DNA from: Desulfosudis oleivorans Hxd3
Lineage (GTDB): Bacteria; Desulfobacterota; Desulfobacteria; Desulfobacterales; Desulfosudaceae
Length of the DNA stretch: 64,000 nt
Assembly (NCBI RefSeq): GCF_000018405.1
Contig: NC_009943.1
Span: 1,367,001-1,431,000 of the forward strand
Direction of reading: 5' to 3'
Position 1 is the stretch's first letter, and each line of letters begins with the position of its first letter. The notes under the pieces are model-generated. The model had not been told where the DNA came from and did no database searches. It saw only the letters and a program-made list of their open reading frames with translations. The position numbers and the translations under genes were made by a program. Positions 8,901 through 18,500 of this stretch are shown piece by piece.

Positions 8901-11900
8901 CATCATAACCGAATGACCGAAGAACGGTGCCGGTGTCCAAATCGGCCGTCAGCTTATGCAACCCGTTGCTGTACATTACATACCCAAGTCCGTTTTTATC
9001 AACAATCGGAATCTCTCCCTCAGACAGGTTGGCAAGATTCCTCAGTGCGGGTATGGCGTTTATACGATAGACACGGCCATAATTACGGCCATGATCTACA
9101 AGATAGATGCCCGACCAATGGAAATCTATGCCTTGCCAGTTGCTGGTAACATGTTCATCATAAGGCCTCACTATTAATGTTGTTATAATGCCATGCGTGT
9201 TAACCTTGTGAATACCGCGTCCGATGCGGGAGACGATGTACAGATTGCCGGCCTCGTCTATATCAATATCTCCCGGTACGATGGAGACCCTGGTTGCTTC
9301 TTCACCGTCTTCATAGTACCCATACTCCCCATTACCGGCCACCGTTGTAATTATACCGCTGGGATCTATTTTTCTGACTTTATAATGGTCTCTTTCAGAA
9401 AAATAAAGGTTGCCTTTTACATCTACGACAATACTCTCAGGATCGTTTAGGGGTGTTGCAAGGGCCGATATCCCATCAGGGCCGTTCCCTTCTAATCCGT
9501 TACCGGCAACTGTAGAGATAATACCGTCAGGGTCAACCTTGCGGATATAATTACCGGATGAGAAGTACAGGTTGCCAGCATTGTCGAAGGCCATAGCCCC
9601 AGGGGTAATCTCAGCATTAATCGCAAGGCCATTATCCCCGTTGTTACCCATGACTCCTGTACCGGCTACGGTGGTGATAACACCATTTGAGTCCACTTTC
9701 CTGATCCGGTAACCATCTACTATATAAACATTATTAGATTTATCGACTGCAACAGTTCTTACCCATCCATCGATACGTGTTTCAATTGCCGGGCAGCCAT
9801 CTTCATTACAATACGGAGACGGATCGTCTCTCCCGGCTATACGATATATTTTACCCTCTTTGCTCACCTTCCATAAAAGATTAAGCCAGCCGGCAACCGT
9901 ATAAAAATTGCCTTGATCATCCACAGCGACATAGGAGGGCTGCCACAACTGTCCGGTCGTCGCGTCTCCACCGCTTGTGGGTGGATTGATCGCTCCATAC
10001 TGACCGGCCACATTCGTTGAGAACAGATTGTCAAAGCCTTTTAGTATGGTGCCGTCCCCTTTATGCAGGGTACCAGGGTCTGTTAGGCTGAGCTTATGAT
10101 GGGAAGACAAGGTCCACCCCTTGGCAATTCCTCCTGAAAATTTAACTGCTGGTGGAACAACTCTAAATGGACGTTCTCTCCATATGGTAATTTCCTGTCT
10201 TGCCACATTACCTTCAAAGTCCTGGGGGCCGGCCTGCCCAAAAGCCCTTTCCCATTTTTTACGGGACTTAAAATATACAGCATCGTACACAAACCCTATT
10301 CGTGTGAGACCTTTAGCCGTTGTCGTTACCCTGTTGCCACGATAGTCTCGTCCATCCCAGATAAATTGAAACTTTTGGTCCGGCACAGGATCGATAGTGC
10401 GTGTCAAAACATGTCCAGCGATCCTGAATTCAAGCAGGACACTCTTTAAGCTGTCTGGAACAAAGCTACTGGTTACAGGGACATCAATAACCATTTTATA
10501 GCCCTTGACCCTGTTTGACACATAATGAAGATTCATACCTGTACCCAAAACAGGAATATCATTATGCAAAATCTTGTCTCGGTCTCCCACATGAGAGCCG
10601 ACATCTGTTCCGCAACCTGAGTCTGCGCCACCGTCTTGTGTGTTTACTACCGGGTCTCCGGCTTTAGATTGTCTAGCATCAGCTGGCGGACCATATGGCC
10701 AGTTGCAGTCCCAGGGGGTGAAATGTCTTGTTAAAAAACGCCAGTAAGTAGTTCCTGGTTGATGGGAAGAATTGTCTAAGCCATTGACTTCCTCACTTGT
10801 TGACCCGTTTTCATTAAGGTCATCCGGCAGATCATCTCCGTCAGCGTCAAGGGCATCAACAACACCGTCTGTATCCATATCCAGAAGTTTAACAACTACT
10901 CCGTTGTCGGCGGGTATCCACTCAGCTCTATCGCGATCATAGTATCCAACGGGAACAACTTCACCCACATCAAATTCCAGAAAGTTGTTGACATAGGATG
11001 TTACTGGTTTGTCAAAAACGACTCGTTGAGCGCCATCTACTTCCAGTTCAGCACAATAAGTGAATGCAGAGTTAGGAGGAAGTTCTGCGGGCATGGATGC
11101 TGGTGTTGTATACTCGGTAGCCCGTGTTGTCAGCGTTGTCAATTCTCTTATCACATTGCCGTACTTATCCATTTCATAAGCAACATTGTCCCCGGTGAAG
11201 ACCATGGTATATGACCGGTTTCCGAACTCGGGATCAACAGTTTCTGTGCTTGTGTGGGTAGTGACGGAATCGGGGCTACCATCAAAACTTATAGTCGTTG
11301 CAGCCGGGTCCCGTGTCAGAAGAGTAACAGTATCAATAACCACAACATCATTTACCGGTGTTTCAGTTCTTCTGTGAGATGTTATGTAAGCTGGCTTAGT
11401 ATAAGAAAGCTTAATCAGTGCACCACCGTCTAAAGGGATAGAATAGCGTCCTGTGTCATCTGTCCGAACAGAACCATATTCAGGATGATCAATTATATCG
11501 ATGATTACATTCTGGACAGGATTGCCGTCTATATCTTCGACAAATCCGGTGATGACGAGAAATCGTTTCGGATCGTATGATTCAAGGCTGGCGTCTTCCG
11601 GAATAAGGTCATTATATTGTTCGCCAAATGTTCCTTCGGGTTGAGGTGAAGGGGGGGTACCAAGCACCTTGACCGAAATGCTATGATGCAGTGTCTGATC
11701 ATTGTTAATGGCTGTACAGGCATAAGTGGCCGTATAGTCCGGAGTCAGGTTCATGACTCCGCTGGGCGGCATTTCTCCGATACCGTTGTTGAAATAAACC
11801 TTCTGGGCCGGCCATGCATCCCAGGTCAACGTTACAGATTCGCCGTGGGGAATGACGGGTGAGGAGACACCCAAATACAATGTCGGCTGGCGCTTGACAA

Positions 11901-14832
11901 TTATCTCAACGCTGTCTGTCGTTATACCGCCATGGCCTTCAGCAGTGATAATATATTCTTTATTCTCTTCTGGTGTGATAACGATTGATCCGTTTGCGGA
12001 TACACCACCGATATCAGGCTCGATTGATATGGTGTAGGCGTAACTGGTTGACCATGTCAAAGTTACTGATTCACCATAATCAATGGTTTCCGGATTAGCG
12101 GTTATGCTTGCCGTGGGTGCCAGAATAGTTACCGTAACACTCTCTGTGCTTGTGCCGCCAAGACCTACGGCCGTGACAGTATAGGTCGTTGTCTCTTCAG
12201 GTATTACAGAGATTGATCCGTTTGGCGGTACTTCCCCTATACCGGGCTCAATCGTGCAGGTATCCGCATGGCTTGAAGTCCAGGTCAGGGTTGAAGATTG
12301 GCCATACTCAATGACGTCTGGGTCAGCATGTATCTCTATTGTGGGTGCATAAATAGAAACTGTGCTGTAATCATATGCTGTCCCGCCGGGGCCGGTAGCG
12401 GCGATTTCGTATGTCGTTCTTTCCACAGGACTCACTGAGATCGAACCATTTACTGGGACATCGCCGATATCAGGCTCAATTGTACAGGTGACCGCGTTCG
12501 TCGCTGTCCAGGTCAGGATTGAGGTTTCTCCAGGCCCTATTGTCTGGGGGTTGGCGGTCATGTCTACCGATGGATAAGCATAGCGGACAAAAGCGTAAGC
12601 ATAGCGTTTTCCACCGGGGCCGTCGGCCATGATTTGGTATGTCGTGTTTGTGGCAGGTGTTACTGTGATTGATCCATTTAACGGCACTTCTCCTATATCA
12701 GGTTGAATGGTACAGGTATCCGCATAGCTTGAAGTCCAGGTCAGGGTTGAAGACTGGCCGGAAGAAATGATTTGAGGGTCGGCAGTTAATGTAACAACTG
12801 GGACATGCGGTTGGACAGTTATAGTAATGGTTATATGGTTGGTATAAAAACCGTCGGTGACGGTAAAGTCAGCGTAGCACACTCCTGTCTGTCCCAATGA
12901 AGGTGTCCATGAAAAGATTTGTGTGTCCGGGTCAAAGGTCGCCCCCTGAGGGATATTTGACGCTGCGTAGGTTAACGAATCCCCGTTAGGGTCAATGGCC
13001 TGAATGGGAAACGAAAGATTCTTTTCCTCTGTTGTCGTTTTTGCTGGTATCGGAAGAAAACGCGGGGAGTTATTGTCGATTGTTACGAAATCTGAATAAT
13101 AAGAAACAACAGGATTATTCATCCCATCATCAATGACAGCATAGACGTAATATATACCGTCAGTGAGAGTTGAGGCATCCCAAACATACTTATCGTCCCC
13201 GCCATCAGAATCCTCATTGAGTCCTGATATAATAAGAGTACCGTCTGCACCTGTAGTGTCAGTGTCATAAAAAAGAGAGATCAATGCATTGTCGTCTGGA
13301 TCGGCATCATCCCATTCGATGATGGTCCCAATCTTTGCTGTCTCAAATAAAACAGCCATATTGCTGGTAACGGCAAAAGACGGTATGGTAATGCCATCTG
13401 TCCCATTTTTATTTTCTATTCCAATGATTGCAAATCTCTCCATCGCTTCTTTATATTGAAAAAGAATATCGCCATTGGGATAAAGAAGGACCTGGAAAGT
13501 GGAAGAAGATGGGAACCCTGCTACATCTGTATACTGAACAATAAAACAATTTTTTACAGTATCGTAATAATAGTAGATGCCGCCACCACCGGTGTCGAGA
13601 TCATAATAACTCCAGTAGGGTGCTATAGTATCGTTCGGCTCTACCGGGCTAGGGATACCGAGGTCGCTATAGATAGATCCATCCTGCGAACCGAACGTTA
13701 AATAACCGTTCTGACTTATAAGCACATCGGTTTTGATTCCATCGTAGAATGGAAATTCAAACGGCAACTCAATCCGGTTATCATCAGGCGCATTGCATAC
13801 CTGATGGCCAATAGTTGTAATATCAAACCATTCGTACATAGGGCCGTTTGGACTTAGACTGTCGGTATATTCATAAAGTTGATCGCTTATATAGTCTCCT
13901 ACAGATATAATATTTATCTCCGGCGGGGTATTATGAGAAACAGTCACAGGCCCTGTGCTGTATACAGTCGAAGAAGGTGTGGCTCCGTCATCGATAACAG
14001 CATAGATGTAGTAGTTTCTCTGCAAGATTGCTGACGTGTCCCATGTGAATTGGTCATCCGCACCGTCGGGATCTTCGCTGAGGCCCAGGGCAATAAGAAT
14101 GCCGTCCGCGCCTGTGTTGTCGGTATCGTAGTAAAGGGATATGGTGGCGTCGCTGTCCGGGTCTTCGTCTTCCCACTGAATGGTAAAGAATTCATCTGCA
14201 ATATCATTGAGTCCGTTTGGTTCAACAATGGTTATTGCCGGCGGGACAAGAACCGTAACCGTGGCGGTTTCGCTGACAGAGCCGTAAGCGTTTGCCGCTG
14301 TCAGGGTATAGGTTGTGGTGGCATCCGGCGCCACAGTGACCGAACCATCGGGATCCACTGGCCCGATACCCGGTTCTATGGAGACAGTGTCGGCGTTTTC
14401 CGTTGTCCAGTCCAGGGTTGCTGTTGAACCTTGCGCAAAAGACGCCGGCGTACTTGTAAAAGAGGTGATCTCTGGTTTGGGGGGAAGGATTTCAATATGC
14501 AATGCAGTGCCCGGCGCACCGAGCAGGGACACGAAAAAGGCATTGAACCGCTTAAGAGAGACCGGCTGAACAAAAGTATCATTATTGTTGAGCCAGTAGG
14601 TCCTGCCGTTAAGGACCACATAACCCCAGTATGATTTGTCCGGAGTGGTATTGGTGATCCTGAGAACTCCCTGGGCTTCGGCATCAGCGGTGAAAAGATC
14701 GGCTGATTTTGCAAAATGCAGCCAGTTGATGGAGACGGTTCTGTCTAGGAAAGATACAGCGTCTGCCTGGGCTGAAATTGCAGGCAACAGAATACAGATA
14801 GCACACAGCAGGATAACCGCTTTTTTTAACAT
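5947..14832 (-). CDS. Giant secreted RHS/YD-repeat protein with Ig-like and NHL repeats
   Basis: 2961 residues from the ATG at 14832, preferred over an upstream ATG because a signal peptide (MLKKAVILLCAICILLPAIS) starts here after GGGGAATGAC. Order: one Ig-like module (~114-195); a nidogen/beta-sandwich-like module with PFYDGI...DVLISQNGYLTF (~310-497); a cadherin-like module (~584-670); five Ig-like modules of type ADPxxIxxGxSSTLTW (~670-1060); a Ca-binding DMDTDGVVDALDADGDD segment (~1315); NHL repeats with ITTVAGxG (~1624-1887); YD repeats (~1977-2710); the RHS core with GLVRFGYRDYNPNTGRW and DPDGLD (~2757-2823). The last ~138 residues, with GHFFND and LWGNSPEDAQ, are the variable tip and candidate toxin, unidentified. 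Likely exported, possibly for contact-dependent antagonism. The 180 bases upstream hold no gene. Confidence 0.88.
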   Translation of the reverse strand: MLKKAVILLCAICILLPAISAQADAVSFLDRTVSINWLHFAKSADLFTADAEAQGVLRITNTTPDKSYWGYVVLNGRTYWLNNNDTFVQPVSLKRFNAFFVSLLGAPGTALHIEILPPKPEITSFTSTPASFAQGSTATLDWTTENADTVSIEPGIGPVDPDGSVTVAPDATTTYTLTAANAYGSVSETATVTVLVPPAITIVEPNGLNDIADEFFTIQWEDEDPDSDATISLYYDTDNTGADGILIALGLSEDPDGADDQFTWDTSAILQRNYYIYAVIDDGATPSSTVYSTGPVTVSHNTPPEINIISVGDYISDQLYEYTDSLSPNGPMYEWFDITTIGHQVCNAPDDNRIELPFEFPFYDGIKTDVLISQNGYLTFGSQDGSIYSDLGIPSPVEPNDTIAPYWSYYDLDTGGGGIYYYYDTVKNCFIVQYTDVAGFPSSSTFQVLLYPNGDILFQYKEAMERFAIIGIENKNGTDGITIPSFAVTSNMAVLFETAKIGTIIEWDDADPDDNALISLFYDTDTTGADGTLIISGLNEDSDGGDDKYVWDASTLTDGIYYVYAVIDDGMNNPVVSYYSDFVTIDNNSPRFLPIPAKTTTEEKNLSFPIQAIDPNGDSLTYAASNIPQGATFDPDTQIFSWTPSLGQTGVCYADFTVTDGFYTNHITITITVQPHVPVVTLTADPQIISSGQSSTLTWTSSYADTCTIQPDIGEVPLNGSITVTPATNTTYQIMADGPGGKRYAYAFVRYAYPSVDMTANPQTIGPGETSILTWTATNAVTCTIEPDIGDVPVNGSISVSPVERTTYEIAATGPGGTAYDYSTVSIYAPTIEIHADPDVIEYGQSSTLTWTSSHADTCTIEPGIGEVPPNGSISVIPEETTTYTVTAVGLGGTSTESVTVTILAPTASITANPETIDYGESVTLTWSTSYAYTISIEPDIGGVSANGSIVITPEENKEYIITAEGHGGITTDSVEIIVKRQPTLYLGVSSPVIPHGESVTLTWDAWPAQKVYFNNGIGEMPPSGVMNLTPDYTATYACTAINNDQTLHHSISVKVLGTPPSPQPEGTFGEQYNDLIPEDASLESYDPKRFLVITGFVEDIDGNPVQNVIIDIIDHPEYGSVRTDDTGRYSIPLDGGALIKLSYTKPAYITSHRRTETPVNDVVVIDTVTLLTRDPAATTISFDGSPDSVTTHTSTETVDPEFGNRSYTMVFTGDNVAYEMDKYGNVIRELTTLTTRATEYTTPASMPAELPPNSAFTYCAELEVDGAQRVVFDKPVTSYVNNFLEFDVGEVVPVGYYDRDRAEWIPADNGVVVKLLDMDTDGVVDALDADGDDLPDDLNENGSTSEEVNGLDNSSHQPGTTYWRFLTRHFTPWDCNWPYGPPADARQSKAGDPVVNTQDGGADSGCGTDVGSHVGDRDKILHNDIPVLGTGMNLHYVSNRVKGYKMVIDVPVTSSFVPDSLKSVLLEFRIAGHVLTRTIDPVPDQKFQFIWDGRDYRGNRVTTTAKGLTRIGFVYDAVYFKSRKKWERAFGQAGPQDFEGNVARQEITIWRERPFRVVPPAVKFSGGIAKGWTLSSHHKLSLTDPGTLHKGDGTILKGFDNLFSTNVAGQYGAINPPTSGGDATTGQLWQPSYVAVDDQGNFYTVAGWLNLLWKVSKEGKIYRIAGRDDPSPYCNEDGCPAIETRIDGWVRTVAVDKSNNVYIVDGYRIRKVDSNGVITTVAGTGVMGNNGDNGLAINAEITPGAMAFDNAGNLYFSSGNYIRKVDPDGIISTVAGNGLEGNGPDGISALATPLNDPESIVVDVKGNLYFSERDHYKVRKIDPSGIITTVAGNGEYGYYEDGEEATRVSIVPGDIDIDEAGNLYIVSRIGRGIHKVNTHGIITTLIVRPYDEHVTSNWQGIDFHWSGIYLVDHGRNYGRVYRINAIPALRNLANLSEGEIPIVDKNGLGYVMYSNGLHKLTADLDTGTVLRSFGYDDENNLISITDQFGNVTTINRYPDGSPYSIVSPDGLTTQLVVDEEDNLTNIILPDGGEYDLGYSLTDLLINKTDPNRKVYQYIYDDQGRITDTYDENGGHWQFDRTVGVDGTVYNRITTGENNVVTYENYTSSTGKFASLITNPAGAETIYVKSGRSVQKGLPCGMDLDFTYDTDPEYKFSYLAEAVETTPSGLARVSRQSVSYQDTDADEIPDLITRSLRANGRTITLKQDALLSVNTLTSPEGRAIISSYDPDTLVTLSTDMAGLYQTAYGYYADGRLESVMTGTRETSFAYDSYGYLTSVTDPRSLTTYFTNDLAGRVTHIARPDGTNLGFEYDANGNMTVLTNPSNVDHLFGYNGVDLNAFYTTPLSGSYSYLYDKDRRLVQKDFPSGQSIYWDYTNPSDAADKSRLWRVITPEGDIDYTYLCGSKVESVSTATEAIAYGYDGKLVTSETLYGTINKTLSYTYNEDFNVESFTYAGATEGYVYDNDGLLTGAGGFTISRYNDPGVNETGLPYNVTDGAFSLGRTFNGYGETGRESSTVAGYDLYEWNVTDRYADGRIKTKTETIGGVPTTIGYTYDEMGRLETVTKDGTLVESYSYDSTPYGTCTYQMNTLRGIAGRVLDYDAEDHLLSAGGTDYQYDLDGFLTSKTSGAETTYYDYSSRGELLSVDLPDGTDITYVHDPLGRRIAKKVDGAITEKYLWSGLTTLLAVYDGADNLLMRFVYADGRMPVAVEKAGVVYYLAYDQVGSLRAVTDGSGNIVKQIDYDSFGFVINDTNPSFSVPFGFAGGLYDKDTGLVRFGYRDYNPNTGRWTAKDPIGFAGGSSDLYGYCLGDGVNLIDPDGLDFIDSMRALHAGASPTSNARDFHYSRNQFNQEVSYEEARQQKWNDNVDARLHQQGQENQDNIKMVSPDGHSEAIFDKNHNPVTDPVNMPTYNFSDPNSNFGIGHFFNDMIPYYLWGNSPEDAQITNMWERMTGTYSGPCP

Positions 14833-15012
14833 GTCATTCCCCAATCGTATGACGCGGAAAGGCACTGGAGCTTTCACCTGGAAGCTGCTTTTACTTCCCC
14901 CCTGTTTCCGCTAATTCGTACCTTTTATGAAGCTTTCCGGTGCCGCCAGCCCTCCCTGCCTGACTTGTGTGAGGTGTGGCACGGGTTGTGGTTTTGTCTG
15001 TTATTCGCAGGT

Positions 15013-15513
15013 TCAGTTGCCGGTGTTTTTACTGCTCGGCCGGACAGGCGAGGGACCCAGCTGCCGGACCTGCTCGGTAAATTCGGTGCAGATCTCGGCC
15101 CATCTGGGTCCCATGGCCGCGGACAGGTTGTACATTTCGATGCGGGCCGGGTCGATGCCCACCTGCACGATCAGTTTTTTCAGGTAATCAATCCGTTTTC
15201 TTGCGTTGGTATTTCCTTCCAGGAAATGGCATTGGCCCTCCAGTCACCCGGCCACGAAAATACCGTCAAACCCCCTTTCCAAAGCCCGCAGCACGTAAAA
15301 ATGGTCCAGCTTGCCGGTGCAGGGCAGGCGGATGATCTTGACGTTGGGCGGGTAGGAGAGCCGCATCACCCCTGCCAGGTCTGCCGCGGCAAAAGCGCAG
15401 TAGTGGCAGGCAATGGCCAGAACGTTGGGTTCCCAGCCGGCAGGTGTTTCCACGGGCCGCTCAATGGGCGGCGCGGTCTCCTGTTTGCCGGCTGTTGCTG
15501 CTGGTTTGCTCAT
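15013..15513 (-). CDS. mvhD: MvhD-type [2Fe-2S] subunit with selenocysteine (UGA at 15244-15246)
   Basis: 166 residues if UGA at codon 90 is read as selenocysteine; an ordinary reading stops after 89. Both halves belong to one MvhD/VhuD protein: ACHYCAFAAADLAG, RLPCTGKLD, GIFVAG-U-LEGQCHFLEGNTN, then a conserved tail ending at TGA 15013-15015. The UGA sits exactly where the family has Cys. A 6-bp stem with loop TGGAA begins 16 bases after the UGA, matching bacterial SECIS placement. MvhD connects a hydrogenase or other electron donor to the bifurcating flavin of HdrA. It starts 33 bases after hdrA. Sec-type MvhD/VhuD proteins are known in methanogens and sulfate reducers. Confidence 0.9.
15211..15246 (-). 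promoter_or_regulatory. UGA recoding site and SECIS-like hairpin of mvhD
   Basis: In-frame TGA at 15244-15246, then 16 bases, then ATTTCC (15222-15227), loop TGGAA (15217-15221) and GGAAAT (15211-15216), a perfect 6-bp stem with a GG-containing loop. Bacterial SECIS hairpins lie inside the coding region in this window after the UGA. Confidence 0.75.
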
Positions 15514-15546
15514 CGAATGTCCTTTTTCAAAGCGGTTATTCCGGCT

Positions 15547-18500
15547 TCAGCTTATCGCGTCGATCATGGCGATAATCTGGTCATCCCTGAAGTTGTTGAC
15601 CTGGAACGCCTTGGCCGGGCAGACCCCGGCGCAGATGCCGCAGCCCATGCACTTGACCTCGTTGTGGCTGATGTGCCCTTCTTCGTCGATAAAAGGCGAG
15701 TCAAAGGGACAGACGCGGAAACAGGCCAGGCAGGACATGCAGATGTCCCGGTTGTGTTTCGAGATGATGCCTGAAACAGAGAGCCGGTCGTGGGAGAGCA
15801 GGACCCCGGCCCGGCCCGAGGCGGCCAGTGCCTGGCTGACGGTCTCGTCCAGGTTTTTGGGGGCGTGGGCCAGGCCGGCCACAAAAAGTCCCTCGCTGGG
15901 GAAGTCCACGGGCCGGAGCTTGACATGGGCCTCAAGAAAATAGCCGTCCGGGTTGCAGGTCAATTTGTACCGTCGGCCCACCTCCTCGGTGGAGGGATGG
16001 GGTCGCAGGCCGGTGGACAGGGCCAGCACATCGGCCTTCACCGTGACCGGCCGGTTGGCCAGAAAATCAAAGGCGGTGACCGTCACTCTGTCGCCGTCGA
16101 CGCGCACCTCGGGTTTGTTTTCCGGCTCAAACCGGACAAACAGCACGCCCAGGCTTCTTGCTTCCTGGTAATAATCCTCCCGCAGGCCGTAGGTGCGAAT
16201 GTCCCGGTAGAAAATGGTGACCCCGGCTTTGGGGTATTTTTTCTTGATGGCAATGGCGTTTTTAATGGCGTCCTGGCAGCAGATACGGGAACAGTAGTTG
16301 AACGGTTCCTCCCTGGACCCCACGCACTGGATCATGGCAAAGGCGGCCGTCGGCGAAAAGGTTTCGGTCTCCAGTCGTTTTTCCAGTTCCCGCTGGGTCA
16401 CAATGGAACTGCTGTTGCCGTATTCATATTCGACCGGCGCATACTCCACACCGCCGGTGGCCACGATGATGGCGCCGTGGGAAATGGCAGCGCCATCGGA
16501 AAGGGTGGTGACAAAGTTGCCCACAAACCCGTCGGTTTTTTTGATGTCTGTTCCGGTATGGACGGTGACTTTCGGGTGCTGCTCGACCTTTTGAATGCAG
16601 TCGGTCAGAAAGGACTGAACGTCGCGGCCGTCCAGGGTCCGGTAAACGTTTTTGACCAGCCCGCCCAGGGCGCTGGTTTTTTCAACGATATGCACCTCGT
16701 AGCCCTGGTCTCCCAGGGCCAGGGCCGCGGTCATGCCGGCGATGCCGCCGCCGATGATCATGGCCGCCGGCGTGACCGGCACCGAGTCAGTGTGAATGGC
16801 CTCGAACAGTTTGACCTTGGCCACCGTCATTTTGACGATGTCGATGGCCTTTTTCGTGGCCGGCTCATTCTGGCCCATGTGGCACCAGGAGCACTGCTCC
16901 CGAATGTCGGCCAGCTCAAACAGGTACTTGTTTAAGCCCGCGTCCCGAATGGTCTCCTGGAACAGGGGCTGGTGGGTTCTTGGCGTACAGGAGGCCACCA
17001 CCACGCGGTTGAGGTTGTGCTCCTGGACCAGGGCTTTAATGGCTTCCTGGCTGTCCTGGGAGCAGGCGTACATCAGGTCATCGGCAAACACCACGTTGGG
17101 CAGGGTTTTGGCCGTTTCCACCACGGCGGGAATATCCACGGTCTGGGAGATGTTGATACCGCAGTGGCATACCAGCACGCCGATGCGGGCCTCGGCCCCG
17201 GTGGTGTCGGTTTCCGGGGGCAGGGCTTTTTCCGTGATCTCCGTGCCCCGGGCCTCACCCAGCAGGGCCATGGCCTTTCCGGCCACGGCGCTGCCCTGGA
17301 TGACGGTTTCCGGAATGTCCTTGGGCCCCTGAAAGGTGCCGGTGACAAACACCCCCGGCCGGGTGGTGTCCACCGGCGCAAAGGGGGTGGTTGCCGCAAA
17401 CCCGTGTCTGTTGGATTCGATATTGAAGGTTTTCGCAAACTCAAGGGCGTCGGCGTGGGGCTCCAGGCCTATGGAGAGCACCACCATGTCAAAGGTCTCT
17501 TCCGTTATGGTGCCGTCCATCTCCGCGTACCGCAGCACCAGGTTGCCGGTGTCCGCATCTTCATGGACCGCCGATACCATGGCCCGGTGGTACCGCACCC
17601 CGTACTGGTTTTTGGCCCGGTCCACGTACTTGTCAAAGTCTTTTCCAAAGGCCCGCATCTCCATGTAAAAGATGGTGGGCTGCACAGAGGCGTCGTGCTC
17701 CCGGGCGATGACGGCCTGCTTGGTGGCGTACATGCAGCAGACCGATGAGCACCAGGGGTTGCCGTGGTTGGTGTCCCGGGACCCCACGCACTGGATCCAG
17801 GCGATCTTGTGGGGGTGCTTCTTGTCGCCGGGCCGGAGGATCTGGCCGGAAAAGGGGCCCGAGGCCGACAGGATTCGTTCGAACTGGACCGATGAGACCA
17901 CGTTGGGCCACCGGCCGAAGCCCAGCTCCGGGTGGCGGGCCGCGCTGTGGCGGGCCAGGCCCGGCGACAGGATCACCGCGCCCACGGTAAGGGAGATCTC
18001 TTTTCCCGTGTCTTCAAAATTGATGGCGCCGGCGGTGCAGAATTTTTCGCAGGCCTTGCACCGGCCCCGCTGAAAATAGAGGCAGTTGTCGTAATCAATG
18101 ACCCGGGTGTTGGGCACGGCCTGGGCCAGCAGGGAGTAGATTGCCTTGCGCTTGGTCAGGCCCTGTTCAAACTCGCTGGTCACCAGCTTGGGGCATTTCT
18201 TCTCGCAGATGCCGCATCCCGTGCATTTGTCGGGGTCCACGTACCGGGGCAGCAGCTTCACGGTGGCGGTAAAGCGGCCCGGTTCGCCGTCAATGGCCGT
18301 CACCTCGGCCAGGGTGTGAATCTCGATGTTGGGGTGGCGGCCGATCTCCACCATCTTGGGGGAGATCATGCACATGGAGCAGTCGCCGGTGGGAAAGGTT
18401 TTGTCCAGCATGACCATGGTGCCGCCCAGGGAGGAATCCTTCTGCACCATGTGCACCTTGAACCCGCTGTCGGCAAGGTCCAAGGCCGCTTGCATGCCGC

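Noticed and set aside
14833-15012. Cyclic-di-GMP or other riboswitch in the RHS leader
   Set aside because: Some pairing (CGGAAAG/CTTTCCG) is present, but I could not match any known riboswitch core.
15244-15246. Nonsense mutation making mvhD a pseudogene
   Set aside because: The frame, conserved tail, Cys-equivalent position and SECIS-like hairpin all fit selenocysteine instead.
16972-17748. Plus-strand open frames over hdrA and other GC-rich genes
   Set aside because: Typical antisense shadows of high-GC coding DNA; the minus-strand proteins match known families throughout.
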